Assembly (NCBI GenBank): GCA_018666155.1
Contig: JABJAH010000061.1
Coordinates: 62,001-126,000 of the forward strand
Length of the DNA stretch: 64,000 nt
Reading direction: 5' to 3'
DNA from: Rhodospirillaceae bacterium
GTDB taxonomy: Bacteria; Pseudomonadota; Alphaproteobacteria; Rhodospirillales; Rhodospirillaceae
Shown: positions 42,095-52,117 of the stretch, one piece after another
Numbering within the stretch: the first letter of the stretch is position 1
How the letters are laid out: the number at the start of each line of letters is the position of its first letter
The notes under the pieces: generated by a model
Told to the model about the DNA's origin: nothing
What the model saw: only the letters and a program-made list of their open reading frames with translations
Database searches by the model: none
Translations under genes and position numbers: made by a program

Positions 42095-43870
42095 CTATCC
42101 GTGACGGTGGGCGACACCTGCGCCGGACGGCAACCGGATGTCATCCACCAAATCCTGCACGGCGGCCGGCGGCGGTGCGGTCATCCGAGCCACAACACCC
42201 GCGACGGCGAAGTTCAACAATGCGCCAATAAACCCGATCCCTTCCGGGGATATACCAAACAGCCAATGGGCTGCAGTATTGCTCTCTGGGCTAATAAACT
42301 TGAAGTACACAATGTAGCCAAAGGTAAACACCAGCCCCGAAACCATTCCAGCGATGGCACCCTCTTTGTTCATGCGTTTTGAGAACACACCGAGCAGGAT
42401 CGCAGGGAACAGGGATGCCGCCGCTAATCCAAAGGCAAAGGCCACCACCTGGGCGACGAAAGCGGGTGGGTAGATGCCAAACAGACCCGCAAGCGCCAAG
42501 GCAACGGCAATGGCAATGCGGGCGTAAAGCAACTCCTGCCGTTCGCTTAGGTTTGGCGAGAAGGTTTTCTTGAGAAGGTCATGGGAGACCGCGGCCGAAA
42601 TCACCAGAAGCAATCCAGCAGCAGTCGACAACGCGGCGGCCAAGCCCCCCGCGGCAACCAGAGCGATGACCCAATTTGGCAGCGCGGCAATTTCTGGATT
42701 GGCCAGCACAATAATGTCGCGATCGACATAAACTTCGTTAGCGGTTTCGGTGGTCGCATTGGTCATCAAGCGTTCACCGGACTCGCCACGATCATCGCTA
42801 AAGCTTGGCGCACCGGCAAAGGGTGTTCCGGCCCGGTACTGCAATCGGCCGTCGCCGTTTTTATCTTGCCAGGCCACCAACCCAATATCTTCCCAGTTAC
42901 GAAACCAGGCAGGTGTCTCGGCGTAGCTTTTCTCATTGACGGATTCGACGAAATTGATGCGGGCAAAGACCGCGACGGCAGGCGCTGTCGTGTACAAAAT
43001 GGCGATGAACACCAAGGCCCACCCCGCAGAGCGTCGCGCGTCGGAAACCTTGGGTACTGTGAAGAAGCGGACGATGACATGGGGCAGACCAGCAGTGCCG
43101 ATCATCAAGGCGGCGGTGATCGCGAACACATCGATGGTCGACTTAGCCCCCGCCGTATAAGCCCCGAACCCAAGATCCAATAGGATTCCGTCTAAGGTTT
43201 CTAAAACCGCTCGACCTGATCCGTCGGCCATGGTGCCGCCGAAGCCGAGCTGGGGAATCGGAGACCCCGATACTAGAATCGATATGAAAATAGCAGGCAC
43301 CATGTAGGCAAAGATCAGCACGCAGTATTGCGCGGCCTGGGTGTAGGTGATGCCTTTCATGCCGCCGAGGGCCGCATAGATAAAGACGATGCCCATGCCG
43401 ATGATCACACCCGTTGCAATGTCTACTTCCAGAAATCGCGAAAAGACGATGCCGACGCCGCGCATTTGTCCAGCGATGTAGGTGAAGGAAATGAAGATGA
43501 GACAGACAACAGCAACCACGCGGGCCGCTTTCGAATAATACCGCTCACCAATAAAGTCGGGCACGGTGAATTGGCCAAACTTGCGCAGGTAAGGGGCGAG
43601 TAAAAGAGCAAGTAGAACGTACCCGCCGGTCCAACCTAGCAAGTAGACCGCGCCATCGCGTCCCATGAACGCAATGATCCCGGCCATGGAAATGAAAGAC
43701 GCCGCACTCATCCAGTCCGCCGCTGTCGCCATGCCATTGACCACGGGATGAACCCCACCGCCTGCAACGTAGAAGTCAGTGGTCGACCGCGCCCGTGCCC
43801 ACACGGCAATGCCGATGTAGAGCGCGAAAGTGAGGCCAACAAAAATATAGGTGAGAGTTTGAACGCCCAT
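42095..43870 (-). CDS. Sodium:solute symporter (SSS family, VC_2705-like)
   Basis: A 591-residue integral membrane symporter with about 13 helices. MGVQTLTYIFVGLTFALYIGIAVWARARSTTDFYVAGGGVHPVVNGMATAADWMSAASFI is the typical SSS start. ALSTAAGLLLVISAAVSHDLLKK is the sodium-solute signature. A periplasmic or cytoplasmic insertion (about 330-410) is rich in charged residues. Members import acetate, pyruvate or similar monocarboxylates with sodium. It overlaps the DUF4212 partner by TAATG and precedes the CoxG gene, suggesting that uptake and oxidation are linked. Confidence 0.93.
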   Translation of the reverse strand: MGVQTLTYIFVGLTFALYIGIAVWARARSTTDFYVAGGGVHPVVNGMATAADWMSAASFISMAGIIAFMGRDGAVYLLGWTGGYVLLALLLAPYLRKFGQFTVPDFIGERYYSKAARVVAVVCLIFISFTYIAGQMRGVGIVFSRFLEVDIATGVIIGMGIVFIYAALGGMKGITYTQAAQYCVLIFAYMVPAIFISILVSGSPIPQLGFGGTMADGSGRAVLETLDGILLDLGFGAYTAGAKSTIDVFAITAALMIGTAGLPHVIVRFFTVPKVSDARRSAGWALVFIAILYTTAPAVAVFARINFVESVNEKSYAETPAWFRNWEDIGLVAWQDKNGDGRLQYRAGTPFAGAPSFSDDRGESGERLMTNATTETANEVYVDRDIIVLANPEIAALPNWVIALVAAGGLAAALSTAAGLLLVISAAVSHDLLKKTFSPNLSERQELLYARIAIAVALALAGLFGIYPPAFVAQVVAFAFGLAAASLFPAILLGVFSKRMNKEGAIAGMVSGLVFTFGYIVYFKFISPESNTAAHWLFGISPEGIGFIGALLNFAVAGVVARMTAPPPAAVQDLVDDIRLPSGAGVAHRHG

Positions 43871-44277
43871 TATGCGTCACCTCCCGTTACGGCCGGGGTT
43901 TCGTCGTCGTCGCTGACGCCATGGGCTTTGTCGATCCGGTTCATGCCGATCACGTAGACAAAGATCAAAACAACAAACACGTAAATCGCACCCTGTTGGG
44001 CAAACCAAAACCCCAGGGGAAAGCCGAGGAACGAATACTGATCTAGAGCATCGGCGAAAAGGATGCCGGCGCCGAAGGAGACCGCAAACCAGACGACCAA
44101 CAAAACCGCCAAGAAGCGCAGATTGGCTTGCCAATAGGCCGACATCCGGGTTTCTGAAACAACCTCGTTGTCATGGCTCGATTGTCCGACCGGATTGCCC
44201 TGATCGTCGTGGTGGTACACGGAGTTTGGCCCGCCAGTTTGCTCGTCGTTTTGGCCGTTGCTTTGGTCCCCGGTCAT
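43870..44277 (-). CDS. DUF4212 small subunit of the sodium:solute symporter
   Basis: A 135-residue membrane protein. The DUF4212 domain has YWQANLRFLAVLLVVWFAVSFGAGILFADALD and GFPLGFWFAQQGAIYVFVVLIFVYVIGMNRID, two helices. Such proteins are regularly encoded next to VC_2705-type sodium symporters and are believed to be their small subunit. The N-terminal ~40 residues are polar (DQSNGQNDEQTGG). Its stop overlaps the symporter ATG. It is divergent from the 44349 gene. Confidence 0.92.
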   Translation of the reverse strand: MTGDQSNGQNDEQTGGPNSVYHHDDQGNPVGQSSHDNEVVSETRMSAYWQANLRFLAVLLVVWFAVSFGAGILFADALDQYSFLGFPLGFWFAQQGAIYVFVVLIFVYVIGMNRIDKAHGVSDDDETPAVTGGDA

Positions 44278-44348
44278 GATCGCCCCTCGTTGTTCGTGTG
44301 CTTGCCCAATCTTCGCCCCATTCGCGCGCGATGGTAAGGTACCGCGCC

Positions 44349-45380
44349 ATGACTCAGCAACAGCCTCACTCCGACCTCTCTGCCGTACCAGGCGATATCC
44401 TGCCGGTCGATATTGCGTCGGACATTCTTGATCAGGCGATCAGTCGCTACGCCGACAGTCGGCGGGCCATGATCCCGGACTTTGTTGCGCGGACCTACGG
44501 CTGGAAAGGCGCTGCCGGCCTTCATCGCAAAGCCTTGGGGTGGGATCTGTTGCGAGCACCGGCCAATGTCGTTTTATCTGGGGCGACCGGTATGGCGCGC
44601 CTCGGCGGGCTGGCCGCGCGATCTCTCGGCGCGCGACGCATTGGTGACCGCCTCGGTCGCTTTCAGCTTCTACTTGAAACGGATGTCGGCCGCGAAGTGG
44701 TGTGGCGGGTTCATTCTGATTTGTTGATGATCCCGTACCGACAAACGGGCCGCGCCAATTTGGCAGATGCTTTGTTTGAGGAAGTGCTGTCCGATCCCCG
44801 CGTCCGTGGTCACCTCGACAAGGTCATGGCTGCGATCGGTGAAGAAGCCGACAAGCGCGCCTTTCAGGATCGCCTTAATCGCGTTTTGTCCGAATACATC
44901 GGCGCCCGTGCTCCCGCGACCGACATCACTGCGGCTTTTATGACCGCGTCAATTGGATACGCCGCTTACAACAAAGCCACGCCTGGTCTGATGTCTCTCA
45001 GTTCGACGGTCGCGGTATCGGTTGCGCATACAGCCGCGGTTTCGGGGTTCTGGGCTGGGCCTGCGGCGGGCAGCGTGTACTACGCCCTGGCCGGTGCCCC
45101 GGCGGCATCATCATTACTAACAGCCGGAGTGTTCGCGGGCCTGACGGTACCGGCGGCGGCACTGACCGCTTTGGCGGGTCTGGTTTCTGATCCGATCCAG
45201 GCATCCACCGGCATGCATCATCGCCGCCTTCATCGCTTGATCGATACTTTCGAACACAATCTCAAATCTGATCATGAAGCACGCTTGCCCTTGCGTTCTC
45301 ATTACGCGGCGCGCCTTGTCGATTTATGGGATTGGACAATGGTTGCCTACAACCTGACGAGCAAGACAGCGGTTCCTTAG
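44349..45380 (+). CDS. Uncharacterised membrane-associated protein (DUF6635-like)
   Basis: A 343-residue protein. The ATG at 44349 (MTQQQPHSDLS) has AAGG upstream; the frame extends 17 codons further. A RAMIPDFVARTYGWKGAAGLHRKALGWDLLRAPANVVLSG segment resembles DUF6635 proteins from memory. The central and C-terminal parts contain alanine/glycine-rich hydrophobic helices (AAVSGFWAGPAAGSVYYALAG, LLTAGVFAGLTVPAAALTALAGLV). It ends LWDWTMVAYNLTSKTAVP. Its function is unknown. It converges on the DinB gene. Confidence 0.75.
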   Translation: MTQQQPHSDLSAVPGDILPVDIASDILDQAISRYADSRRAMIPDFVARTYGWKGAAGLHRKALGWDLLRAPANVVLSGATGMARLGGLAARSLGARRIGDRLGRFQLLLETDVGREVVWRVHSDLLMIPYRQTGRANLADALFEEVLSDPRVRGHLDKVMAAIGEEADKRAFQDRLNRVLSEYIGARAPATDITAAFMTASIGYAAYNKATPGLMSLSSTVAVSVAHTAAVSGFWAGPAAGSVYYALAGAPAASSLLTAGVFAGLTVPAAALTALAGLVSDPIQASTGMHHRRLHRLIDTFEHNLKSDHEARLPLRSHYAARLVDLWDWTMVAYNLTSKTAVP

Positions 45381-45391
45381 CGGGTGTATCG

Positions 45392-46660
45392 TTAGTCACC
45401 GCGGCCTTTTCGGATCGCTGTTTTACCGAACTTCGCGCGCACCGCATCCATTGCTTGCTCTACCCCCTTCACCTGATCCAAATCCTCATTGAGGAGGTCG
45501 GGTAGGTCGGCGACCGCAGACTCTGTCAGCGTGCCAGCGCCAATACCAATCAAGCGAAAGGGTCCGCGTTTTAATTCCCGCCCAAGCATCGGCTTGGTGG
45601 TTCGATAGAGAACTTCAGCAAGTTGCGTCGGGGACTTTAAAGTGAGGGTCCGGGTGAGCGTGCGAAAGCGCGCGGTCTTGAGTTTTAAGGTCACGGCCCC
45701 ACCCGCGAGCGCTTTGGCTTTTAATCGAGCAGAGACCTCTTCGCACAAGGGCCACAAACGTTTGTGCAATATTTCTACATCGTTGATATCGCGGTCAAAG
45801 GTTCGTTCCGCTGAAATGCTTTTGGCCGGGCGGCTGGTGGTGATGCGTCGTGAGTCTTCACCACGACTCAGGCGGGCCAAATGCCGCCCGGTGTCGCCGT
45901 ATCGGCCCTCTAAATCTTGTGGTGCCAGTGCTTGAAGATCGCCGATGGAAAATAGGCCGTCGACTTTGAGCCGATTGGCCAGCGCGGGGCCGACGCCAGG
46001 AATGGCGCCAATCGATTGCTCGTGAAGGTACGCCACCGCATCGCTGCGTCCGATCACCGCAAAGCCATGGGGCTTATCCCGCTCCGACGCCATCTTGGCT
46101 AAGAATTTATTGTAGCTGAGTCCGATCGACACTGTGATGCCGACCTGCTGCTCAATATCACGGGCAATTGAAGCCAGTGTAACCGCTGGTGCATGGCGGT
46201 GAAGACGGACCGTGCCCGACAGATCTAGATAGGCTTCATCAACGGAGACAGGCTCAACCAACGGAGTCGCTGTTTCGAGAATGTCTCGAATATGGCGGCT
46301 GGCGATGCGGTATTTTTCCATGTTCGGTCGCATCACCACCGCATGGGGACAAAGTTTGAGCGCCTTGTACATCGGCATCGCGGAACGCGGTCCGTAGGGC
46401 CGGGCAATGTAGCAGGCGGTTGCGACCACGCCCCGTTTGCCGCCACCGATCAACAGTGGCTTGTCACGTAGACTTGGGTCGTCCCGTTTTTCCACCGCCG
46501 CGTAAAAAGCATCACAATCGATATGAGCGATGGTCAGCTGACTCAGTTCTTCATGGGCGACACTACGATCTGATCCGCACTGCGGGCACACCTCACTTTG
46601 GGCCCGACTTACGAACAGGCAATCCCGGCACAAGTTGGTGTGTGAGTGCGATGAATCCAT
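45392..46660 (-). CDS. dinB: DNA polymerase IV (Y-family), with N-terminal zinc-finger-like motif
   Basis: A 422-residue translesion polymerase. The palm motifs are IAHIDCDAFYAAVEKRDDP and VSVDEAYLDLSG (catalytic acidic residues present), with LLIGGGKRGVVATACYIARPYGPRSAMPMYKALKLCP and SIGLSYNKFLAKMASERDKP between and after them. The helix-hairpin-helix region (GAIPGVGPALANRLKVDGL) and little-finger domain follow. The first ~30 residues hold CRDCLF...CPQCGS, a zinc-ribbon-like extension common in alphaproteobacterial DinB. The ATG at 46660 is the only sensible start. Confidence 0.94.
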   Translation of the reverse strand: MDSSHSHTNLCRDCLFVSRAQSEVCPQCGSDRSVAHEELSQLTIAHIDCDAFYAAVEKRDDPSLRDKPLLIGGGKRGVVATACYIARPYGPRSAMPMYKALKLCPHAVVMRPNMEKYRIASRHIRDILETATPLVEPVSVDEAYLDLSGTVRLHRHAPAVTLASIARDIEQQVGITVSIGLSYNKFLAKMASERDKPHGFAVIGRSDAVAYLHEQSIGAIPGVGPALANRLKVDGLFSIGDLQALAPQDLEGRYGDTGRHLARLSRGEDSRRITTSRPAKSISAERTFDRDINDVEILHKRLWPLCEEVSARLKAKALAGGAVTLKLKTARFRTLTRTLTLKSPTQLAEVLYRTTKPMLGRELKRGPFRLIGIGAGTLTESAVADLPDLLNEDLDQVKGVEQAMDAVRAKFGKTAIRKGRGD

Positions 46661-46766
46661 AGGTCAGGCTAGGCTTCTCAATGCGCGGTTGATGAGACCG
46701 GTCAAGGGTGTCTGGGTTTGGTCTTGACGGTTCCGGCGCGAAGCTCCAAACCCCTTGATCCATATC

Positions 46767-47471
46767 ATGATCAAGCCGCCACCGCCTCCCTCTGTGAGTC
46801 CCCTAACCCGAGAAAGCCTGTCGGCAGACGCGGTCCGCCAATCTATCCGGGATGCCAATCCACAGATTCCAGTGTGGAGTGACGATCAGCTTGATGAGTC
46901 TCTAACCCACACGCTGAGCCTGAAGCCCAAAGACAAAGACCTTTGGGTATTTGGCTATGGCTCGCTGTTGTGGAATCCGATCATCGATGTTGTTCAGCGG
47001 CGAGTTGGAACTGTTTATGGCTATCGCCGCCGCTTTTGTATGGTCGCCCCGACCGGGCGCGGTACGAGAGCGCAGCCAGGCCTTGTCTTGGCATTGGATG
47101 CTGGCGGATGTTGTCAGGGCGCGGCCCTGAGAGTGAACCCCAAACGCATCCGGGAAGAGTTGTCCTTGTTATGGCGCCGCGAAATGGTCGTTGGGTCATA
47201 CACGCCGAAATGGGTCAAGATGCATCACGCCAAAGGCTCTCACGCCGCTCTCGCCTTCGTTATGAATCGCCAGCATCGATCCTATCGCGGTGCGCTGACA
47301 CCAACACAGACCGCAAAAACCATTGCCCATGCAACAGGTGTTCTAGGCAGCAATGCCGATTATCTTTTCGATACCTTGACCCATTTAAATGAATCGGGTT
47401 TGGGTGATAAACCGTTGGATGATTTAGCGATGCGCGTACGCCGCATACACAAAAGGACCAAACAAAAATGA
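46767..47471 (+). CDS. Gamma-glutamylcyclotransferase, ChaC-like
   Basis: A 234-residue ChaC-type enzyme predicted to cleave glutathione to 5-oxoproline and Cys-Gly in the cytosol. WVFGYGSLLWNP is the substrate-binding YGSL motif, followed by YRRRFCMVAPTGRGTRAQPGLVLALDAGG and an EEL region that should provide the catalytic glutamate (IREELSLLWRREM). The ATG at 46767 is preferred over a TTG at 46755. Its last 4 bases overlap the ABC exporter start (ATGA). Glutathione metabolism is thus represented three times in this window (this gene, GST and gamma-glutamyltransferases). Confidence 0.9.
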   Translation: MIKPPPPPSVSPLTRESLSADAVRQSIRDANPQIPVWSDDQLDESLTHTLSLKPKDKDLWVFGYGSLLWNPIIDVVQRRVGTVYGYRRRFCMVAPTGRGTRAQPGLVLALDAGGCCQGAALRVNPKRIREELSLLWRREMVVGSYTPKWVKMHHAKGSHAALAFVMNRQHRSYRGALTPTQTAKTIAHATGVLGSNADYLFDTLTHLNESGLGDKPLDDLAMRVRRIHKRTKQK

Positions 47472-49282
47472 GTGATCAACGGGGCGCTTCGCGCATGGCG
47501 ATGATGGATCGTCCCAAGGGCAAAGATCATCGTTACCTCTATCGCATGTTCGGTTTTATGAAACCGTACGGGGGGGCATTGGCGATGGCAGCCATTGCTC
47601 TTGTGGTGACCTCCGGTGCCACCTTGTCCATCGGGCTTGGTGTTAAGTTTCTGATCGACAACGGTCTAACGGCCGGCGACACGAATTTTTTGGATCGTGG
47701 GCTCTACGTTCTTATGGCCATTGTTCTAGTTATTTCTGTTGGCACTTATTTCCGATTCTACTTTGTGTCCTGGGTCGGCGAGCGGGTTGTGGCTGATATG
47801 CGGCAGGCTGTCTATTCGCAGGTCTTGAAATTGAGTCCGGGGTTTTTTGAAGTTACTAAGACAGGTGAGATTCTCTCCCGTCTAACCGCCGATACATCCC
47901 TGCTTCAAACTGTTATCGGTTCGTCTTTATCTATAGCGCTGCGCAATGCCCTGACTTTGATCGGCGGCATCGGCTTGTTGGTGTACACCAATGCTAGGCT
48001 TGCGGGTCTTGTAGCGTTGGTTATTCCGGCCGTGGTCGTGCCCATAATTTGGTACGGCCGACGGGTGCGTCGTTTGTCACGGGACAGCCAAGATCGCGTC
48101 GCAGATGTGGGGTCCTATGCGGAGGAGAGCCTCAACGCGATCCGCACTGTCCAATCCTATAGCCACGAAGATGTCGACGAAAAACGATTTTCAGATGAGG
48201 TCGAGGGCGCGTTTAAAGTTGCGATCCTCAGGATTTCCGCCCGAGCAATGCTTGGCGGTGTTGTGATTCTTTTGGTCTTCGGCGCGATCAGTTTTATTTT
48301 GTGGGCGGGTGGGCAAGACGTCATCTCCGGTCGCATTACGGCGGGTGAACTCACGGCGTTCGTGTTTTATGCCGTGCTTGTCGCAGGCGCGACGGGCGCC
48401 CTGACCGAGGTTATTGGTGATTTGCAACGTGCTGCGGGAGCAACTGAGCGCTTGATCGAGCTGTTGGAAACGGAGCCGGATATTCGGCCACCAGCTCAGC
48501 CCGTTGCGATGCCCGACCCGGCGGTCGGCGCGGTTAATTTTGAGAACGTGACGTTTCATTACCCGTCTCGGCCCGATGTTGCCGCTCTCAACGGGCTTAG
48601 TCTCGACGTTAAACCGGGTGAAACCGTCGCGCTGGTCGGACCGTCTGGCGCCGGTAAAACGACGGTCTTTCAATTGTTGTTGCGATTCTACGATCCCCAA
48701 AATGGGACCGTATCCATTGACGGTGTCGACTTAACCCAAGCAGATCCCGTTGCGGCCCGTGGTCGGGTCGGACTGGTGGCGCAAGACCCCGTTATTTTTG
48801 CCGCCGATGCGTGGGAGAACATTCGCTATGGTCGGCCTGATGCATCCGATGACGAAGTGCGAGCTGCTGCGGAGGCAGCCGTGGCGACAGAGTTTTTGGA
48901 TCGCTTGCCCGACGGGCTGAGTACGTTTCTCGGTGAGAAGGGGATGCGTTTGTCGGGTGGACAAAAACAGCGCATAGCGATCGCGCGGGCAATTCTGCGC
49001 GATCCCGCGGTTCTGTTGTTGGACGAGGCCACCAGCGCCCTGGATGCGGAAAACGAACGATTGGTGCAGAAAGCGCTGGAGGTTGTGATGGATGGCCGCA
49101 CAACCATGGCCATCGCTCACCGGCTTGCCACCGTCGTTCGTGCCGACCGAATCGCTGTGTTGGAGGGGGGGAAGCTGATCGCCACTGGTCCCCACGATGC
49201 TTTGCTCGAATCCAATCCGCTCTATGCCAGACTCGCAAAACTCCAGTTTTCAGCCAGTTCTGAAGCCGGGCAGGCCACCTAA
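47468..49282 (+). CDS. ABC exporter, MsbA/multidrug-like half-transporter
   Basis: A 604-residue fused permease-ATPase. Six transmembrane helices cover about residues 30-320. The nucleotide-binding domain contains Walker A GPSGAGKTT, Q-loop VAQDPVIFAADAW, signature LSGGQKQRIAIARAILRDP, Walker B VLLLDEATSALD and switch AHRLATV. As a homodimer it would export lipids or drugs across the inner membrane. The ATG overlaps the ChaC-like gene by 4 bases. Alternative ATGs occur at 47495 and shortly after. Confidence 0.94.
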   Translation: MSDQRGASRMAMMDRPKGKDHRYLYRMFGFMKPYGGALAMAAIALVVTSGATLSIGLGVKFLIDNGLTAGDTNFLDRGLYVLMAIVLVISVGTYFRFYFVSWVGERVVADMRQAVYSQVLKLSPGFFEVTKTGEILSRLTADTSLLQTVIGSSLSIALRNALTLIGGIGLLVYTNARLAGLVALVIPAVVVPIIWYGRRVRRLSRDSQDRVADVGSYAEESLNAIRTVQSYSHEDVDEKRFSDEVEGAFKVAILRISARAMLGGVVILLVFGAISFILWAGGQDVISGRITAGELTAFVFYAVLVAGATGALTEVIGDLQRAAGATERLIELLETEPDIRPPAQPVAMPDPAVGAVNFENVTFHYPSRPDVAALNGLSLDVKPGETVALVGPSGAGKTTVFQLLLRFYDPQNGTVSIDGVDLTQADPVAARGRVGLVAQDPVIFAADAWENIRYGRPDASDDEVRAAAEAAVATEFLDRLPDGLSTFLGEKGMRLSGGQKQRIAIARAILRDPAVLLLDEATSALDAENERLVQKALEVVMDGRTTMAIAHRLATVVRADRIAVLEGGKLIATGPHDALLESNPLYARLAKLQFSASSEAGQAT

Positions 49283-49401
49283 CGAATTGATGTGTCGATC
49301 TCTTTCGGGTACTAATAATGTTCGACTCCAAACTATAGTGCTCCTGTCCGGACTAGAGTTGGAGGCAAGCGTTAGCTCATAGACGCATCGCTCAACACGA
49401 G

Positions 49402-52098
49402 GTGGGTTTGCCTAGTTCAACAAAGCATGCGGCGGCAACAGTCCATGATTTGTCTCAACGCAGCCCATTTTTGGATGGTGAGTTGCTGGAGCGCACTATG
49501 GCGCTCGGTAAGCAGAGCTACTTTGTTCTTGATGCCGACACCAATGAACTCACATGGCCCGATGCGACCTTCGCACTATGGGATATAGACCCAGAACCGG
49601 GCGGCCGCGTCACCCTCGAGTGGGTGTATTCGACCATCCATGACGATGATCGCGCCACAATAGAATCCGGTTATCGTGATCCGGCTTGGAACACGCTGAC
49701 ACTAGAATACCGTATAGCGTTGCCCGATGGCACGTATCGCCATATTCGAAATATCGCGTCGCGGGATCGAGATTCAGCCGGCCGCGTGATCCGCGTGTTC
49801 GGGTTACTCCAAGATATTTCTGATGAGCGCCGCATCGCTGGCGAATTAAAAACCAAAGATGCGTTCCTGGATCTGGCCGTCCAGTCGGCACGTATTGCTA
49901 TCTGGGAGTTGAATCTCGACACCGGCGAGGTGCTCGGCAACGAGCAAGTCACTACGCTCTTAGGGTATGCCCCCGGAGAACTTCCGCTTCATACGGACAC
50001 CTGGAGAGACTTGGGTCATCCCGACGACATCGCTGGGCGTCTGGCCGCGCTTGACCTTCATCTCAGTGGTAAGGCGGAGCGCTACCAGCACGAGCATCGG
50101 CAAAGAAATAAGTCGGGAGAATGGAGCTGGGTTCTGGTTAACGGCCAGATCGTTGAACGCCACCTGGATGGGCGTCCCCTTCGGATGGCCGGAACGACCC
50201 TTGATATTACGGCCCGCAAATCCGCGGAACAGGATCTCGGGGCGGAAAACGAACTTTTGTCTTTGGCCCTACGCATGGGTCGTCTCGGGTATTACTACAG
50301 GGATGCGGCGACTCAGGATGTGTTCTGGCCGCCGGAGACCTTTGACATTTGGGGCGCGGACCCCCTCAAAGGTACGCCCCCGTTAGACTGGTTACTATCA
50401 ACCATACATCCTGACGACCGCGACAATTTTCAAGCCTGTGTTCGCGACCCGTCGTGGACTGAGATGGAACAAGATTTTCGGATCATGCGACCGGACGGCC
50501 AGTTGCGTCATATTCGTGGCCAAACAATCCGGCAGCGATGTGATGACGGGGAGATTGTATCCAGCTACGGCGTCTACCAAGACATTACCCAGTTTAGGGA
50601 GATGCAGACCGCGCTCGTGGAGGGAGAGGCACGCTTCCGCTCCGTTTTCGAAACCTCCGGCGCGGGTATTCTTATTGCCGATGACGATGGTGAGGTGCGT
50701 TACATCAACACCGCGTTTGCCAATATGCTTGGTTACAAAGTTGTCGATATCGTTGGTCGCGGGTTGGAGACCCTGAATCCTGAAGACGAAGAGGACCCGG
50801 TTCTAGATCACGTCGATGATCTACGCGCTGGGGTAAAAACGAATCTCAACATAGAGAAACGCTTTCGACATAAAGATGGGCACCCTGTTTGGGTGCGCCT
50901 CAACGTCAATGTTGTCGACGGTTTTGGCGGGGGCGAGCGGATGTTCGTCGGTGTTGCCCAAGATGTCACGGAGCGCAAAGAAGCCGATCGGCGACTTAGA
51001 GAAAACCAAGATTTGCTTGAGGAGGCGCAGCGCCTCGGAAACATCGGTCACTGGACGTGGCTTCCAAAGACCAACACGGTCGAATGGTCGCCACAGATGT
51101 ATCGCATTCTGGGTTTGGATCCGGATCAGCCCGAGCTGCAGATGACCCCGTTTCGGGACTATATCCATCCCGAAGACCGAGAAATGTGGGACGATGTCGT
51201 CGCGACAATTCGGGAAGGCGGACAGAGTTTGGCTCTAGAATATCGTTTGCTTCAGGCAGACGGGACTATCCGTCACGTCCTCGGCCGGGGTGAGATCGAT
51301 ACGTTGCCATCTGGAGTGACCCGACTTATCGGTACGGTCCAGGATCTAACCGGTCGTAAGCGAAGTGAGGAAGTGCTGCAGAAGGCGATTGATACTGCTG
51401 AGTCTGCCAACAGGGCGAAGTCAAAGTTTCTCGCCAGCATGAGTCATGAATTACGAACACCGCTTAACGCCATACTCGGTTTCGCCCAATTGTTGTCTCT
51501 GAAGACCCGTGGCCCGTTAAACGACCATCAGCATTCCTACGTCGGTAACATTGTCCAAGGGGGAGAGCACCTTCTCGGATTGATTAACGATGTTCTCGAT
51601 CTCGCACGCATTGATACTGGACAGTTGGCGGTCAACATCAGCACCGTGGATGCCGTTGAATCTGCGCAGCAGGTTCTCAGCAATTTTCAGCAGTTAGCCG
51701 AATCAAAAGCCATCTCTCTTTCGTTCGCGCCGGAGTCTTTGCCTCAGTTGTCCGTGTTGGCTGATCCAATGAGGTTGACGCAGGTGCTGGTCAATTTGAC
51801 CTCCAACGCGATTAAGTACAATCACGCGGGTGGGCTTGTTGTTTTCTCTGTGTTGAGAATGGAAAGCGGATTTTGCCGGATCGGTGTCGCCGATACGGGA
51901 CCAGGTATCCCTGATGACCGGCATGGCGAGGTCTTTCAAAGCTTTAATCGACTCGGTGCGGAAGCGTCGGGCGAAGAGGGCACCGGCATCGGGCTAGCGC
52001 TGTCTAAAAGTCTGATCGAGCAAATGAACGGGGGTATCGGTTTTGACGTGCAGCCCAAAGGCGGCACTCAGTTCTGGGTTGAGTTGCCATTGCCCTAG
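49402..52098 (+). CDS. Sensor histidine kinase with five PAS domains
   Basis: An 898-residue soluble sensor kinase. Five PAS/PAC units can be traced (about 30-135, 150-275, 285-400, 410-535 and 545-655), the first around YFVLDADTNELTWPD and the fifth around HWTWLPKTNTVEWSP. HisKA has SHELRTPLN with phospho-accepting His at residue 682, and the ATPase domain has LTSNAIKYNH (N box), GVADTGPGIP (G1) and GTGIGLALSKSL (G2). No transmembrane segment or receiver domain is present, and no response regulator is adjacent. The start is GTG with GAGG immediately before it; a TTG at 49408 is an alternative. Confidence 0.93.
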   Translation: MGLPSSTKHAAATVHDLSQRSPFLDGELLERTMALGKQSYFVLDADTNELTWPDATFALWDIDPEPGGRVTLEWVYSTIHDDDRATIESGYRDPAWNTLTLEYRIALPDGTYRHIRNIASRDRDSAGRVIRVFGLLQDISDERRIAGELKTKDAFLDLAVQSARIAIWELNLDTGEVLGNEQVTTLLGYAPGELPLHTDTWRDLGHPDDIAGRLAALDLHLSGKAERYQHEHRQRNKSGEWSWVLVNGQIVERHLDGRPLRMAGTTLDITARKSAEQDLGAENELLSLALRMGRLGYYYRDAATQDVFWPPETFDIWGADPLKGTPPLDWLLSTIHPDDRDNFQACVRDPSWTEMEQDFRIMRPDGQLRHIRGQTIRQRCDDGEIVSSYGVYQDITQFREMQTALVEGEARFRSVFETSGAGILIADDDGEVRYINTAFANMLGYKVVDIVGRGLETLNPEDEEDPVLDHVDDLRAGVKTNLNIEKRFRHKDGHPVWVRLNVNVVDGFGGGERMFVGVAQDVTERKEADRRLRENQDLLEEAQRLGNIGHWTWLPKTNTVEWSPQMYRILGLDPDQPELQMTPFRDYIHPEDREMWDDVVATIREGGQSLALEYRLLQADGTIRHVLGRGEIDTLPSGVTRLIGTVQDLTGRKRSEEVLQKAIDTAESANRAKSKFLASMSHELRTPLNAILGFAQLLSLKTRGPLNDHQHSYVGNIVQGGEHLLGLINDVLDLARIDTGQLAVNISTVDAVESAQQVLSNFQQLAESKAISLSFAPESLPQLSVLADPMRLTQVLVNLTSNAIKYNHAGGLVVFSVLRMESGFCRIGVADTGPGIPDDRHGEVFQSFNRLGAEASGEEGTGIGLALSKSLIEQMNGGIGFDVQPKGGTQFWVELPLP

Positions 52099-52117
52099 CC
52101 ATTTATAGCGTCCCAGC

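Noticed and set aside
42581-43183. 200-residue open frame on the plus strand
   Set aside because: Antisense to the sodium:solute symporter gene, with low-complexity Q/G/D/H-rich composition typical of shadow frames.
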